From assembly GCF_000717745.1 (NCBI RefSeq), contig NZ_JOBH01000012.1, positions 186,001 to 250,000 of the forward strand: DNA of 64,000 nt, read 5' to 3'. Positions 1 through 7,631 of the stretch are shown one piece after another. The DNA is from Streptomyces violens. GTDB lineage: Bacteria > Actinomycetota > Actinomycetes > Streptomycetales > Streptomycetaceae. The notes beneath the pieces were generated by a model. It saw only the letters and a list, made by a program, of their open reading frames with translations. It did not search any database and had not been told where the DNA came from. How positions within the stretch are numbered: position 1 is the first letter of the stretch; each line of letters starts with the position of its first letter. The translations under genes were made by a program, and so were the position numbers.

Positions 1-120
1 GGCTTCAGCCACAGCGCCCCCGACAGCCAGGAAACCTGGTCGCGGATGCTGGACGCCCTCGACGCCCTGCTGCGGAACTGGCCCGCACCCCCGAACACCC
101 CCACCACGCCAACAGGTTGA
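1..120 (+). CDS. C-terminal fragment of a probable alpha/beta hydrolase
   Basis: This is the last 39 codons of a gene that begins before the window and stops with TGA at 118-120. The fragment starts HGFS-like (GFSHSAPDSQETW) and continues into an amphipathic helix with leucines at regular spacing. A GF-S stretch followed by a final helix is typical of the end of dienelactone-hydrolase or prolyl-oligopeptidase-type alpha/beta hydrolases, where the catalytic histidine sits just before the GF. The codon use is normal for the region. The next gene starts 4 bases after the stop, so the two are probably co-transcribed. The family call rests on a very short piece and could be wrong. Confidence 0.4.
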   Translation, partial: GFSHSAPDSQETWSRMLDALDALLRNWPAPPNTPTTPTG

Positions 121-124
121 GACC

Positions 125-1318
125 ATGCACACCGAGCACGACACCACACACTCCTGGATCACCACGCCCCTCACCGCGGACCTCCTGCGCGGCGCCCTCG
201 ACCTGGAGCACACCGAACACGGCGTGCTGCCGCACCGGCTGCCCGCCCGGGCCCGCAAGCAGATCCCCGATGGGCAGCTCGCCATGGCGGAGTCCCAGCC
301 CTCCGGCGTACGCCTGGTCTTCCGCACCCGTGCCACCGCCATCGAGCTGGACACGCTGCCCACCAAGCGGGTCTACGTGGGCGTGCCGCCCCGCCCGGAC
401 GGCGTGTACGAGCTGCTCATCGACGGCCGCCCGGCCGACCGGGGCAGCGTCACGGGCGGCAACACCCTGACCATCGACATGACCACCGGTTCCGCCGAGA
501 CCCGGCCCGGCCCGGCGGGCACCCTGCGCTTCAGCGGCCTGCCCGACCGCGCCAAGGACGTCGAGATCTGGCTGCCGCACAACGAGACCACCGAACTGGT
601 CGCCCTGCGCACCGACGCCCCCGTCGAGCCCGCGCCGGACCGGGGCCGCAAGGTGTGGCTGCACCACGGCAGTTCGATCAGCCACGGCTCCGACGCGGCC
701 GGCCCCACCAGTACATGGCCCGCTCTCGCCGCCTCCCTCGCGGGCGTGGAACTGATCAATCTGGGCTTCGGCGGCAGCGCCCTGCTGGACCCGTTCACCG
801 CCCGTACCCTGCGGGACACCCCCGCCGACCTGATCAGCGTCAAGATCGGCATCAACCTGGTCAACGCCGACCTGATGCGGCTGCGCGCCTTCGCCCCCGC
901 CGTCCACGGCTTCCTCGACACCATCCGCGAAGGCCATCCGACCACACCGCTGCTGGTCGTCTCGCCGATCTACTGCCCGATCCACGAGGACACCCCCGGA
1001 CCGGCCGCTCCGGACTTCAGCAACATCGGCGCCGGGAAGCTGATTTTCCGGGCCACGGGCGACCCCGCGGACCGCACCCGCCTGACGCTCAGCATCATCC
1101 GGGCGGAGCTCTCCCGTATCACCGCGGCACGCGCAGCCGAGGACCCGAACCTGCACTACCTCGACGGCCGCGAGCTCTACGGCGAGGCCGACCACGCCGA
1201 ACTGCCGCTGCCGGACCAGCTCCACCCGGACGCCGCCACCCACCGCCGCATCGGCGAACGCTTCGCCGAACTGGCCTTCACCGGCGGCGCCTTCACGGCC
1301 CCATCGGTCACGCCCTAG
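125..1318 (+). CDS. SGNH/GDSL-family esterase (acylhydrolase)
   Basis: The protein is 397 aa with two parts. An N-terminal beta-rich domain (about 1-170) resembles the jelly-roll module in front of some carbohydrate esterases. A C-terminal SGNH hydrolase domain starts at the block I motif HGSSISHGSD, where Ser184 is the likely nucleophile. The oxyanion-hole glycine lies in NLGFGGSALLD, the block III asparagine in KIGINLVN, and the Asp/His pair in DQLHPD near the C terminus. No signal peptide is visible, so it should act in the cytoplasm, probably deacylating a sugar or small ester. It starts 4 bases after an upstream hydrolase fragment, which suggests a small hydrolase operon. The substrate cannot be told from the sequence. 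Confidence 0.85.
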   Translation: MHTEHDTTHSWITTPLTADLLRGALDLEHTEHGVLPHRLPARARKQIPDGQLAMAESQPSGVRLVFRTRATAIELDTLPTKRVYVGVPPRPDGVYELLIDGRPADRGSVTGGNTLTIDMTTGSAETRPGPAGTLRFSGLPDRAKDVEIWLPHNETTELVALRTDAPVEPAPDRGRKVWLHHGSSISHGSDAAGPTSTWPALAASLAGVELINLGFGGSALLDPFTARTLRDTPADLISVKIGINLVNADLMRLRAFAPAVHGFLDTIREGHPTTPLLVVSPIYCPIHEDTPGPAAPDFSNIGAGKLIFRATGDPADRTRLTLSIIRAELSRITAARAAEDPNLHYLDGRELYGEADHAELPLPDQLHPDAATHRRIGERFAELAFTGGAFTAPSVTP

Positions 1319-1950
1319 TCCGCGCGGCCCGTCGCCGCGACGGTGACACCGAGACCGATCATCGCGAGCCCGCCGGCCCCGCCGACCATGGAGAGCCGCC
1401 GCGGCGACCGGGCGAACCAGCTCCGCGCGGTGGCCGCGACCAGTCCCCACACGCTGTCGGAGGCCACCGCGATGACGTTGAAGACCAGGCCGAGCAGCAG
1501 CATCTGCGCGGTGACGTGCCCCTGACCGCGGTCCACGAACTGCGGCAGTACGGCGGCGAAGAAGACAATGGTCTTGGGGTTGGCCACGCCGACCGCGAAC
1601 CCCTCCCACACCGTCCGCAGGCTGCCGCGCGCCGGGGCGTCAGCCGCGAACGCGGCCTGCAACGCCCCGCGCTGCCGCACCGCCTTGACACCGAGGTACA
1701 CCAAATACGCGGCACCCGCGAGCTTCAGCGCCATGAACACCAGCGCCGAGCGCTCCACGAGGGACCCGACACCGAGCGCCACGGCCACGACGAGGACGTA
1801 CGCCCCGAGCGCGTTCCCCACGACCGTGGTCAGCGCCGCGCGGCGCCCCTGCGCCAGCGCCCGCCCGATCACGAACAGCACGCTGGGCCCCGGAACCACG
1901 ATCAACAGAAATGACATGGCCGCGAATGCGAGCAGCCGGTCGATGGTCAT
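1315..1950 (-). CDS. LysE/RhtB-family amino-acid exporter
   Basis: This 211-aa polytopic membrane protein begins MTIDRLLAF and carries the LysE/RhtB signature VVPGPSVLFVIGRALAQG near residues 18-35, followed by GNALGAYV and about six hydrophobic segments. The NPKTIVFF motif, another hallmark of the family, is at mid-protein. Members export amino acids or derivatives such as homoserine lactone, threonine or lysine by proton exchange; the substrate here is unknown. Its ATG (1948-1950) overlaps the TGA of the upstream small gene by 4 bases (ATGA), so translation is coupled. The 3' end converges with and overlaps the esterase stop by a few bases. Confidence 0.88.
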   Translation of the reverse strand: MTIDRLLAFAAMSFLLIVVPGPSVLFVIGRALAQGRRAALTTVVGNALGAYVLVVAVALGVGSLVERSALVFMALKLAGAAYLVYLGVKAVRQRGALQAAFAADAPARGSLRTVWEGFAVGVANPKTIVFFAAVLPQFVDRGQGHVTAQMLLLGLVFNVIAVASDSVWGLVAATARSWFARSPRRLSMVGGAGGLAMIGLGVTVAATGRAD

Positions 1951-2354
1951 ACGTCGAATCCTTCCTCCGCCTCCCGGAGCCATTTCCTGACGGCCGGGAG
2001 GTCGGCGCGGGCCCGGTTCAGTACCACGTAGACGAAGATGCCGTCGTTCCCGCAGCGGGAGAGCGGACGGATGAGGTGGTACTCGTCGTCCAGCGTGATC
2101 AGTATGTCTTCCATCCGGTCGGGGCTGTAGCCGAGCGTTTCGAGCGCGGCGAGTTTGGCGCGTACGACATCGGTGTCCACCAGCGCAGCCTTCTCCAGGT
2201 CGGGTCCGGCGGGGTGGCCGATGGCGCCCAGCAGGAGCCGGCTGTAGTAGTCGACCACGGAGACGCCGAGGACACCGTCGACCTCCCACAGGCCCCGCAA
2301 CGTCTCGTCAACGCCGGCCACAGCCCACCCGTCCCCGTTGCTCACTCGGCCCAC
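1947..2354 (-). CDS. small cytoplasmic protein, possibly roadblock/LC7-like
   Basis: The product is 135 aa, acidic and without membrane segments. The order LRGLWEVDGVLGVSVVDYYSRLLLGAIG, then a helix, then a strand pair (ILITLDDEYHLIRPL and GIFVYVVLNRARADL) resembles the roadblock/LC7 fold. Actinobacteria use that fold in small regulatory proteins of GTPase conservon operons, but no GTPase partner is present here. It lies directly upstream of the LysE exporter with a 4-base overlap, so both are made from one message. The GTG at 2354 is the longest start; a GTG at 2345 is also possible and neither has a strong ribosome site. The fold call is a pattern impression only. Confidence 0.5.
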   Translation of the reverse strand: MGRVSNGDGWAVAGVDETLRGLWEVDGVLGVSVVDYYSRLLLGAIGHPAGPDLEKAALVDTDVVRAKLAALETLGYSPDRMEDILITLDDEYHLIRPLSRCGNDGIFVYVVLNRARADLPAVRKWLREAEEGFDV

Positions 2355-2486
2355 ACCACTCAGACTTCATCTTTGCAGACGGCAAGTCACACACGCCCCG
2401 CCTGACCAGAACCGTCGTCACTTGTCCGACCCAGGAACGCCCCGGAACATCCCGGAACGCGCATGACACTCCAAGGAGCGCCCCTG

Positions 2487-2570
2487 ATGAGCAAGCCCGA
2501 CCGAGGCGCCGGCGGCGGCCCGCGTGACGCGGCCGCCCACCGCAAGGACGCAAGGACGTACTCCCCATGA
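2487..2570 (+). CDS. 27-residue leader ORF coupled to the polyol dehydrogenase
   Basis: A short ORF (MSKPDRGAGGGP... ending TYSP) begins at ATG 2487, eight bases after a good ribosome site AAGGAG at 2473-2478. Its TGA at 2568-2570 overlaps the ATG of the dehydrogenase at 2567-2569. The dehydrogenase itself has only a weak, distant purine run (GCAAGGACG) in front of its start. The layout therefore looks like a leader peptide or translational-coupling ORF rather than a functional protein. The peptide is rich in Gly, Arg, Lys and Pro and has no recognised domain. Confidence 0.4.
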   Translation: MSKPDRGAGGGPRDAAAHRKDARTYSP

Positions 2571-4102
2571 CCACCACCCCCGCCCGTACCGCCCGGCTGT
2601 CCGCCGCCACCTCCCCGGCCGGCGCACTGCTGCACCACCGCACCCTCACCCCCGCCGACACCGGCATCGTCCACCTCGGCCTCGGCAACTTCCACCGCGC
2701 CCACCAGGCCGTCTACACCGCCGCCGCGCTCGCCCGCGAGGGCGGCCCGTGGGGCGTCCTCGGCGTCGCGGGCCGCGCCACCGGCGTCGCCGACGCGCTG
2801 CGCGCCCAGGATCTGCGCTACACCGTCGCCGAGGTCTCCCCGGACGGCCTGCGCTGCACCGTTCCCGCCGTGCACACCGGAGTACTGGTCGCCGCGCGCG
2901 AGCCCGAGCAGGTGCAGCGCGCGCTCGCCGCCCCCAGCACGCGCATTGTGTCCCTCACCGTCACCGAGAACGGCTACACCTACTCGCCCCGGACCGGCGG
3001 CCTCGACCTCGACCACCCGGGTATACGGGCCGATCTGCGCGGCAACCGCACCGCCCCGCAGACCACCCTGGGCCGCATCGTGCGCGCCCTCCAGGAGCGC
3101 GCCGCCACCCATGGCGCCCCGGTCACCGTCCTGAGCTGCGACAACCTGGTCGGCAACGGCAACCACACGCGCCGCCTCGTCGAGGAGTTCATCGCGCACC
3201 TGCCGGCCGGCGAGCGCGAGGAGGTCGGCGCCTGGCTCGCCGCCGGGAACGTCACCTTCCCGAACACCATGGTCGACCGCATCGTGCCGGCGACGACAGA
3301 CGCGGAGCGCACGGCTGTCGCGGAGGCACTCGGGATACGCGACGAAGTCCCCGTCCCCGCCGAGCCGTTCAGCATGTGGGTACTGGAGGACCGCTTCGCC
3401 GCGTCCCGCCCCGCCTTGGAGGCGGGCGGCGCACTCTTCACCGACGACGTCGAACCGTACGAACTCCTCAAGGTCCGGCTGCTCAACGGCACGCACTCGC
3501 TCATCGCCTACCTGGGCGCCCTCGCGGGCTGCGACACCATCCCGCAGTCCACCGCGCACCCCTTCGTCACTGAGGCGGCCCGGGCCGTCCTGCTCGGCGA
3601 GTACCTGCCGAGCCTCACCGTCCCCGACGACGTGGATCTCGACGCGTACGTGGCCCAGCTCTTCACCCGCTGGGCCAATTCAGCACTCGGCCACCGCACC
3701 CGCCAGGTCGGCTCGGACGGCTCCGCCAAGCTGCGCCAGCGCATTCCCGACCCCGCGCTGCTCCATCTGCGGGCCGGGAGGATGCCCCACCATCTCGCCC
3801 TCACCGTTGCCGCCTATCTGTGCTGCCTGGCCCCGTCGCCCGGCTTCGACCCCGGTGAGCACGCGGCGGCCATGACGGACCCGGCCCGCGACCGCCTCGC
3901 CGCCTTGCGTGCCCGGACCCCTGACGGCCCGTCATTCGCCGCCGCGGTACTGGACGACGGCCTCCTCGGCGAAGCCCTCCCGGAACACCCCGAATTTGCC
4001 CTCCGCACGGGCGAGTTCATCGACCTGTTCCACGCTCACGGCCCACAGGCAGCGGCCACCGAAGCCGCCCGGTCCCACCCGGACACTACGCGGTCCCGGT
4101 GA
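2567..4102 (+). CDS. mannitol/fructuronate-type polyol dehydrogenase
   Basis: The 511-aa product belongs to the long-chain mannitol dehydrogenase family (mannitol 2-dehydrogenase, D-arabinitol dehydrogenase, fructuronate and tagaturonate reductases), which oxidise polyols or reduce uronates with NAD. The N-terminal Rossmann signature IVHLGLGNFHRAHQAVY is at about residues 35-50. The catalytic block ELLKVRLLNGTHSLIAYLG near residue 300 carries the family's Lys, Asn and His. Length and domain order are as expected for the family. It follows a 27-codon leader ORF with a start/stop overlap. Its last 17 bases overlap the convergent ABC ATPase gene. No sugar transporter adjoins it, so the exact polyol is open. 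Confidence 0.9.
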   Translation: MTTTPARTARLSAATSPAGALLHHRTLTPADTGIVHLGLGNFHRAHQAVYTAAALAREGGPWGVLGVAGRATGVADALRAQDLRYTVAEVSPDGLRCTVPAVHTGVLVAAREPEQVQRALAAPSTRIVSLTVTENGYTYSPRTGGLDLDHPGIRADLRGNRTAPQTTLGRIVRALQERAATHGAPVTVLSCDNLVGNGNHTRRLVEEFIAHLPAGEREEVGAWLAAGNVTFPNTMVDRIVPATTDAERTAVAEALGIRDEVPVPAEPFSMWVLEDRFAASRPALEAGGALFTDDVEPYELLKVRLLNGTHSLIAYLGALAGCDTIPQSTAHPFVTEAARAVLLGEYLPSLTVPDDVDLDAYVAQLFTRWANSALGHRTRQVGSDGSAKLRQRIPDPALLHLRAGRMPHHLALTVAAYLCCLAPSPGFDPGEHAAAMTDPARDRLAALRARTPDGPSFAAAVLDDGLLGEALPEHPEFALRTGEFIDLFHAHGPQAAATEAARSHPDTTRSR

Positions 4103-4793
4103 TCCGCCCCTCCCGCATTTCGATCGACCGGTCCGCGAAGTGGCGGACGACCGCACGGTCGTGGCAGATGAAGAGGTAGGCGAGGCCGAGCTGGTCCTGG
4201 AGGTCCGCGAGCAGATTCAGGATGCCGGCGCGGACGGACGGGTCGAGGGAGGAGACGGGCTCGTCGAGGACCAGCAGCCGCGGCTCGGACGCCAACGCGC
4301 GGGCGATTCCGACGCGTTGGCACTGGCCGCCGGAGAGCTCGTGCGGCAGGCGGTCACCGCAGGCCGGGGCAATGCCGACCCGGTCCAGCAGCTCGGCCAC
4401 CCGGGCCGGGCCCGTCGCATCCCAGCGGCCCTGGACGCGCAGCGGCTCCGCCACGGCGTCGCGGACGCGGTGGCGGGGGCTGAGGGAGCCGTACGGGTCC
4501 TGGAGGACCGGCTGCATCCGGGGGCGGAGCGGGCGCAGTTCGCGGTCGGTGAGCGCGGTCAGCTCCGTTCCTTCGAAGCGGACCTCGCCCGACGCCGGGC
4601 GGCGCAGTTGCAGCACCGCCATGGCGGTGGAGGACTTGCCGCAGCCCGACGGGCCGTTGAGGGCGAGCGTCTCGCCGGCGTCCAGGGTGAACGAGACGTG
4701 GTCCACGGCGGTGACCGCGCCGTACCGCACGACGAGGTCGCGGACGTCGAGCAGCGGGTGGTCGCCGGTGCTCCGGTGTGCGGACGGGCTCAT
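4086..4793 (-). CDS. oligopeptide/nickel-type ABC transporter ATPase (second, DppF-like)
   Basis: The 235-aa ATPase is the last gene of a four-gene ABC operon running leftward from 9109. It has Walker A GPSGCGKS at 47-54, the signature LSGGQCQRVGI, Walker B LLVLDEPVSSLD and the switch histidine in FICHDRAV. It is shorter than typical OppF/DppF (about 320 aa) because it lacks the C-terminal Cys-containing extension that its partner ATPase keeps. Its ATG overlaps the stop of the partner gene by 4 bases. It pairs with the OppD-like subunit to power the fused permease. The convergent overlap with the polyol dehydrogenase means there is no terminator space between them. Confidence 0.9.
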   Translation of the reverse strand: MSPSAHRSTGDHPLLDVRDLVVRYGAVTAVDHVSFTLDAGETLALNGPSGCGKSSTAMAVLQLRRPASGEVRFEGTELTALTDRELRPLRPRMQPVLQDPYGSLSPRHRVRDAVAEPLRVQGRWDATGPARVAELLDRVGIAPACGDRLPHELSGGQCQRVGIARALASEPRLLVLDEPVSSLDPSVRAGILNLLADLQDQLGLAYLFICHDRAVVRHFADRSIEMREGRITGTA

Positions 4794-5836
4794 GCGGGCT
4801 GCTCCAGGAACAGGTCGGATGCCGCGTACGGGACGTCGTCCCAGCGGTGGCAGGTGACGTCGTGGCCGTCGCCGGCCGGCCGCGGCCGCGGTTCCTCCCG
4901 GTGGCAGCGGTCCTCGGCCAGCGGGCAGCGCGGCGCGAAGGCGCAGCCGGGCGGCAGACCGTCCGGCGTGGGCGGGGTACCGGGGATGACGGGCAGCCGC
5001 CGGCCGTTACCGCGCCGGCCGCCGGGCTCATCCGGCTCGTCCGGCGGCAGCGACGCCAGCAGCCCCGCGGTGTAGGGCGCCCGGGGGCGGCCCAGTACGT
5101 CACGTGCCGGTCCCTGTTCGACCGGGCGGCCTGCGTACATCACCAGCACTCGGTCGGCGTGTTCCCTGACCACCGCCATGTCGTGTGTGACCAGCAGGAG
5201 GGCGGCGCCGACCGCTTCCCGCTGCTCGGCGAGTACACGCAGCACCTGTTCCTGCAGCTCGGCGTCGAGCGCGGTGGTGGGCTCGTCGGCGACCACCACA
5301 TCCGGCTCGTTGACGGTCGCCATGGCGATTACGGCACGCTGCCGCATGCCACCGGAGTACTCGTGCGGATACGCCCGCGCCTTGCGTGCGGCATCGGCGA
5401 TGCCCACCCGGTCGAGCGCGGCGACCGCCCGGGCACGGGCCTCCTTGCGCGACACGCGGGTCACCGACCGTACGGCCGCGGCGAGTTGGTCGCCCACCGG
5501 GTGCACGGGGGACAGTGCGGACAGCGCGTCCTGCGGGACGAGGGCCAGCCGCCGGCCGCGGAGGGCCGCCAGGTCCTTAGGCGCGGCGCCCACGAGTTCA
5601 GCGAAGGCCCCCGAGTCCTCCCGGAGCCGTACGCTCCCCGTCGCCGTCGCATTCCCCGGGAGCATGCCCAGCAGCGCCCGCGCCGTCAGCGACTTGCCCG
5701 CGCCCGACTCCCCCACCACGGCCAGCACCTGTCGTGCGTGGACGTCGAAGGACACGCCGCGGACCACGTCGGTGCCGTCGAAGGAGACGCGAAGGTCGCG
5801 TACGGAGAGGAGCGCGTCAGGATGCGGAGTGCTCAA
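4790..5836 (-). CDS. oligopeptide/nickel-type ABC transporter ATPase (first, DppD-like)
   Basis: This 348-aa ATPase has Walker A GESGAGKS at about 42-49, the signature YSGGMRQRAVIA and Walker B DVVVADEPTTALD. It also has the C-terminal oligopeptide-transporter extension with a Cys motif (CAFAPRCPLAEDRC) that in OppD/DppD relatives binds an iron-sulfur cluster. I chose the TTG at 5836 because GGAAGGAG lies 7 bases upstream and the family N terminus begins there. Longer readings to 5893 only re-read the end of the permease in another frame. The start lies inside the permease gene (20-base overlap), and the end overlaps the next ATPase by 4 bases, so the operon is translationally coupled. Confidence 0.9.
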   Translation of the reverse strand: MSTPHPDALLSVRDLRVSFDGTDVVRGVSFDVHARQVLAVVGESGAGKSLTARALLGMLPGNATATGSVRLREDSGAFAELVGAAPKDLAALRGRRLALVPQDALSALSPVHPVGDQLAAAVRSVTRVSRKEARARAVAALDRVGIADAARKARAYPHEYSGGMRQRAVIAMATVNEPDVVVADEPTTALDAELQEQVLRVLAEQREAVGAALLLVTHDMAVVREHADRVLVMYAGRPVEQGPARDVLGRPRAPYTAGLLASLPPDEPDEPGGRRGNGRRLPVIPGTPPTPDGLPPGCAFAPRCPLAEDRCHREEPRPRPAGDGHDVTCHRWDDVPYAASDLFLEQPA

Positions 5837-7631
5837 GGGAGGGCTCCTTCCGGGGAGACGGGGCGGAGTGGCCGGTGCCACGGCCGGTGCCACGGGAGGA
5901 CGAGCCGGGGCGGCTCTCCGCGTACGCCGCCGTCGACACCGCGAGGCCCGCCAGCAGGGCCAGGGCGACCGCGGGGGCCAGTGCCGCCCACGGGGCTCGC
6001 TCCACGTACGCGCGGGACTCGTCCAGCAACAGGCCCCACTCGGGCGCGGGCGGCTGGGCGCCCAGGCCGATGAAGCCCAGCGAGGCGAGGGCGAGGGCGA
6101 TGCCGGGCAGCCGGAGGAGCGCGTGCCGGGTGACGGGCCCGGCGACGGACGGCAGCACGTGCCGGGTCAGTATCCAGAACGGCGGTGCGCCCATGGCCCG
6201 TTGGGCGGTCAGAAACGCCGACGCGCGGATCTCCTGCACCAGGACGGCCGCGTGCGCGGCGAGCGGCGGCCAGGAGATCAGGGCCACCGCGAGGGCGGCG
6301 CCGCCCGTGCCGGGACCGGCCGCCGCCGCGACCAGGATGCCGACGATCACCGGGGGCAGCGCGTTCGCGATGTCCGCCGCGCCCGTCGCCACGCCCGGCA
6401 GGAAGCCCAGGGCCAGCGACAGCAGCAGACTCACCGCGCTCACCGCCGCGGCCGTACCGACGGTCGACGCCGCACCGTGCCCGAGGCGGGCCAGGACATC
6501 ACGGCCCAGCCCGTCGGTGCCGAGCGGATGGGCCCACGACGGGGCCAGCAGCCGGGCCGTGGTGTCCACCGCGTACGGGTCGCGCAGCAGCCCCCAGCCG
6601 ATGGTGACCAGCAGGATCGCGCCCAGCACCACCGGGACCGCCGGATGCGTGCGTACCGGGCGCGGCGCGGGCAGCGTCAGTCCCGCGTCGCGCAGGGCGG
6701 GGCCCAGCAGCCGGCGCCGGACGAGTGCCGCCAGCGCGCCCGCCGCCAGGCCGAGGGCCAGCAGGGCGAGCACGGAGCCCTGGAGCAGCGGCAGGTCCTG
6801 GGACTTGGCCGCGCCCAGTGCCGTACGGCCGATGCCGGGCACCGCGAAGACCGTCTCCACGGCGACCGCGCCGCCCGTCAGGCCCACGGCCGCCATGCCG
6901 AACTGCGGGACGAGGGGCGGCAGTACGCGCCGGAGCGCCGCCGCCGAGACGCGTACCCGGCCGACCCCGGCGCCCCGCCACAGCTCCACCCACCGCTCGT
7001 CCAGCACGGCGGGCAGCGCGTCCGCGACCAGCCGTCCCAGCAACCCGCCCGCGGGCACGCCGAGGGCGAGCGCGGGCAGCACCAGGTACTGCGGCCCCTG
7101 CCACCCGGAAGTGGGCAGAACGCCGAGCCACACCCCGCACACCAGCAGTGCGACCGTGGCGAGCAGGAACTCCGGTACGGCGGCCAGCATGGCGGCGAAC
7201 GCACCGGCCGAGCCACGCCCCCGTATCAGCACGGGCACGACCAGCGCGCAGGCCAGCAGCACCGCCACCCCGAAGGCCGCGGCCATGAGGCTCAGCGACA
7301 CCTGCAGTCCGGAGACCACGGACGGCAGGACGTCGGTGCCGGAGACCCACGACGTGCCGAGGTCCCCGCGCAGCGCTCTGGAAGCCCAGTTCCCCAGCAT
7401 GGTCAGGGGACCCGCGTCCAGCCCGAGATCGGCGCGGATCGCGGCCAGCGCCTCCGGGGTCGCCTCCTGCTCGGCCGACCGGGCACGCAGCACGGTCAGC
7501 GCCGGATCCCGGCCGGAGAGCCAGGGCAGCAGTCCGACGGCCGCTACCACGCCGGCCAGACAGCCGAGGCGGGCGAGCCCGGCCGTGCTCATCACTTTCC
7601 TTGCGTACAGCCCCATATGACGGTGTCTCAC
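5817..7631 (-). CDS. fused ABC permease (DppB-like plus DppC-like in one chain)
   Basis: At 604 aa this is about twice the size of one Opp/Dpp/Nik permease. The first half (1-310) has the DppB-type arrangement, with an extracytoplasmic stretch (IRADLGLDAGPLTMLGNW) followed by membrane helices and the EAA-like loop ending VETVFAVPGIGRTALGAAKSQD. The second half (about 325-570) starts with LLAPSWAHPLGTDGLGRDVLARLGHGA, the DppC/NikC hallmark, and has its own EAA loop (AQRAMGAPPFWILTRHVLPSVAGPV) and the LGFIGLGAQPPAPEWGLLL ending. Both parts are in one uninterrupted frame. The GTG start at 7631 overlaps the stop of the binding-protein gene (GTGA). The chain should form the whole membrane channel by itself. 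Confidence 0.9.
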   Translation of the reverse strand: MRHRHMGLYARKVMSTAGLARLGCLAGVVAAVGLLPWLSGRDPALTVLRARSAEQEATPEALAAIRADLGLDAGPLTMLGNWASRALRGDLGTSWVSGTDVLPSVVSGLQVSLSLMAAAFGVAVLLACALVVPVLIRGRGSAGAFAAMLAAVPEFLLATVALLVCGVWLGVLPTSGWQGPQYLVLPALALGVPAGGLLGRLVADALPAVLDERWVELWRGAGVGRVRVSAAALRRVLPPLVPQFGMAAVGLTGGAVAVETVFAVPGIGRTALGAAKSQDLPLLQGSVLALLALGLAAGALAALVRRRLLGPALRDAGLTLPAPRPVRTHPAVPVVLGAILLVTIGWGLLRDPYAVDTTARLLAPSWAHPLGTDGLGRDVLARLGHGAASTVGTAAAVSAVSLLLSLALGFLPGVATGAADIANALPPVIVGILVAAAAGPGTGGAALAVALISWPPLAAHAAVLVQEIRASAFLTAQRAMGAPPFWILTRHVLPSVAGPVTRHALLRLPGIALALASLGFIGLGAQPPAPEWGLLLDESRAYVERAPWAALAPAVALALLAGLAVSTAAYAESRPGSSSRGTGRGTGHSAPSPRKEPSLEHSAS

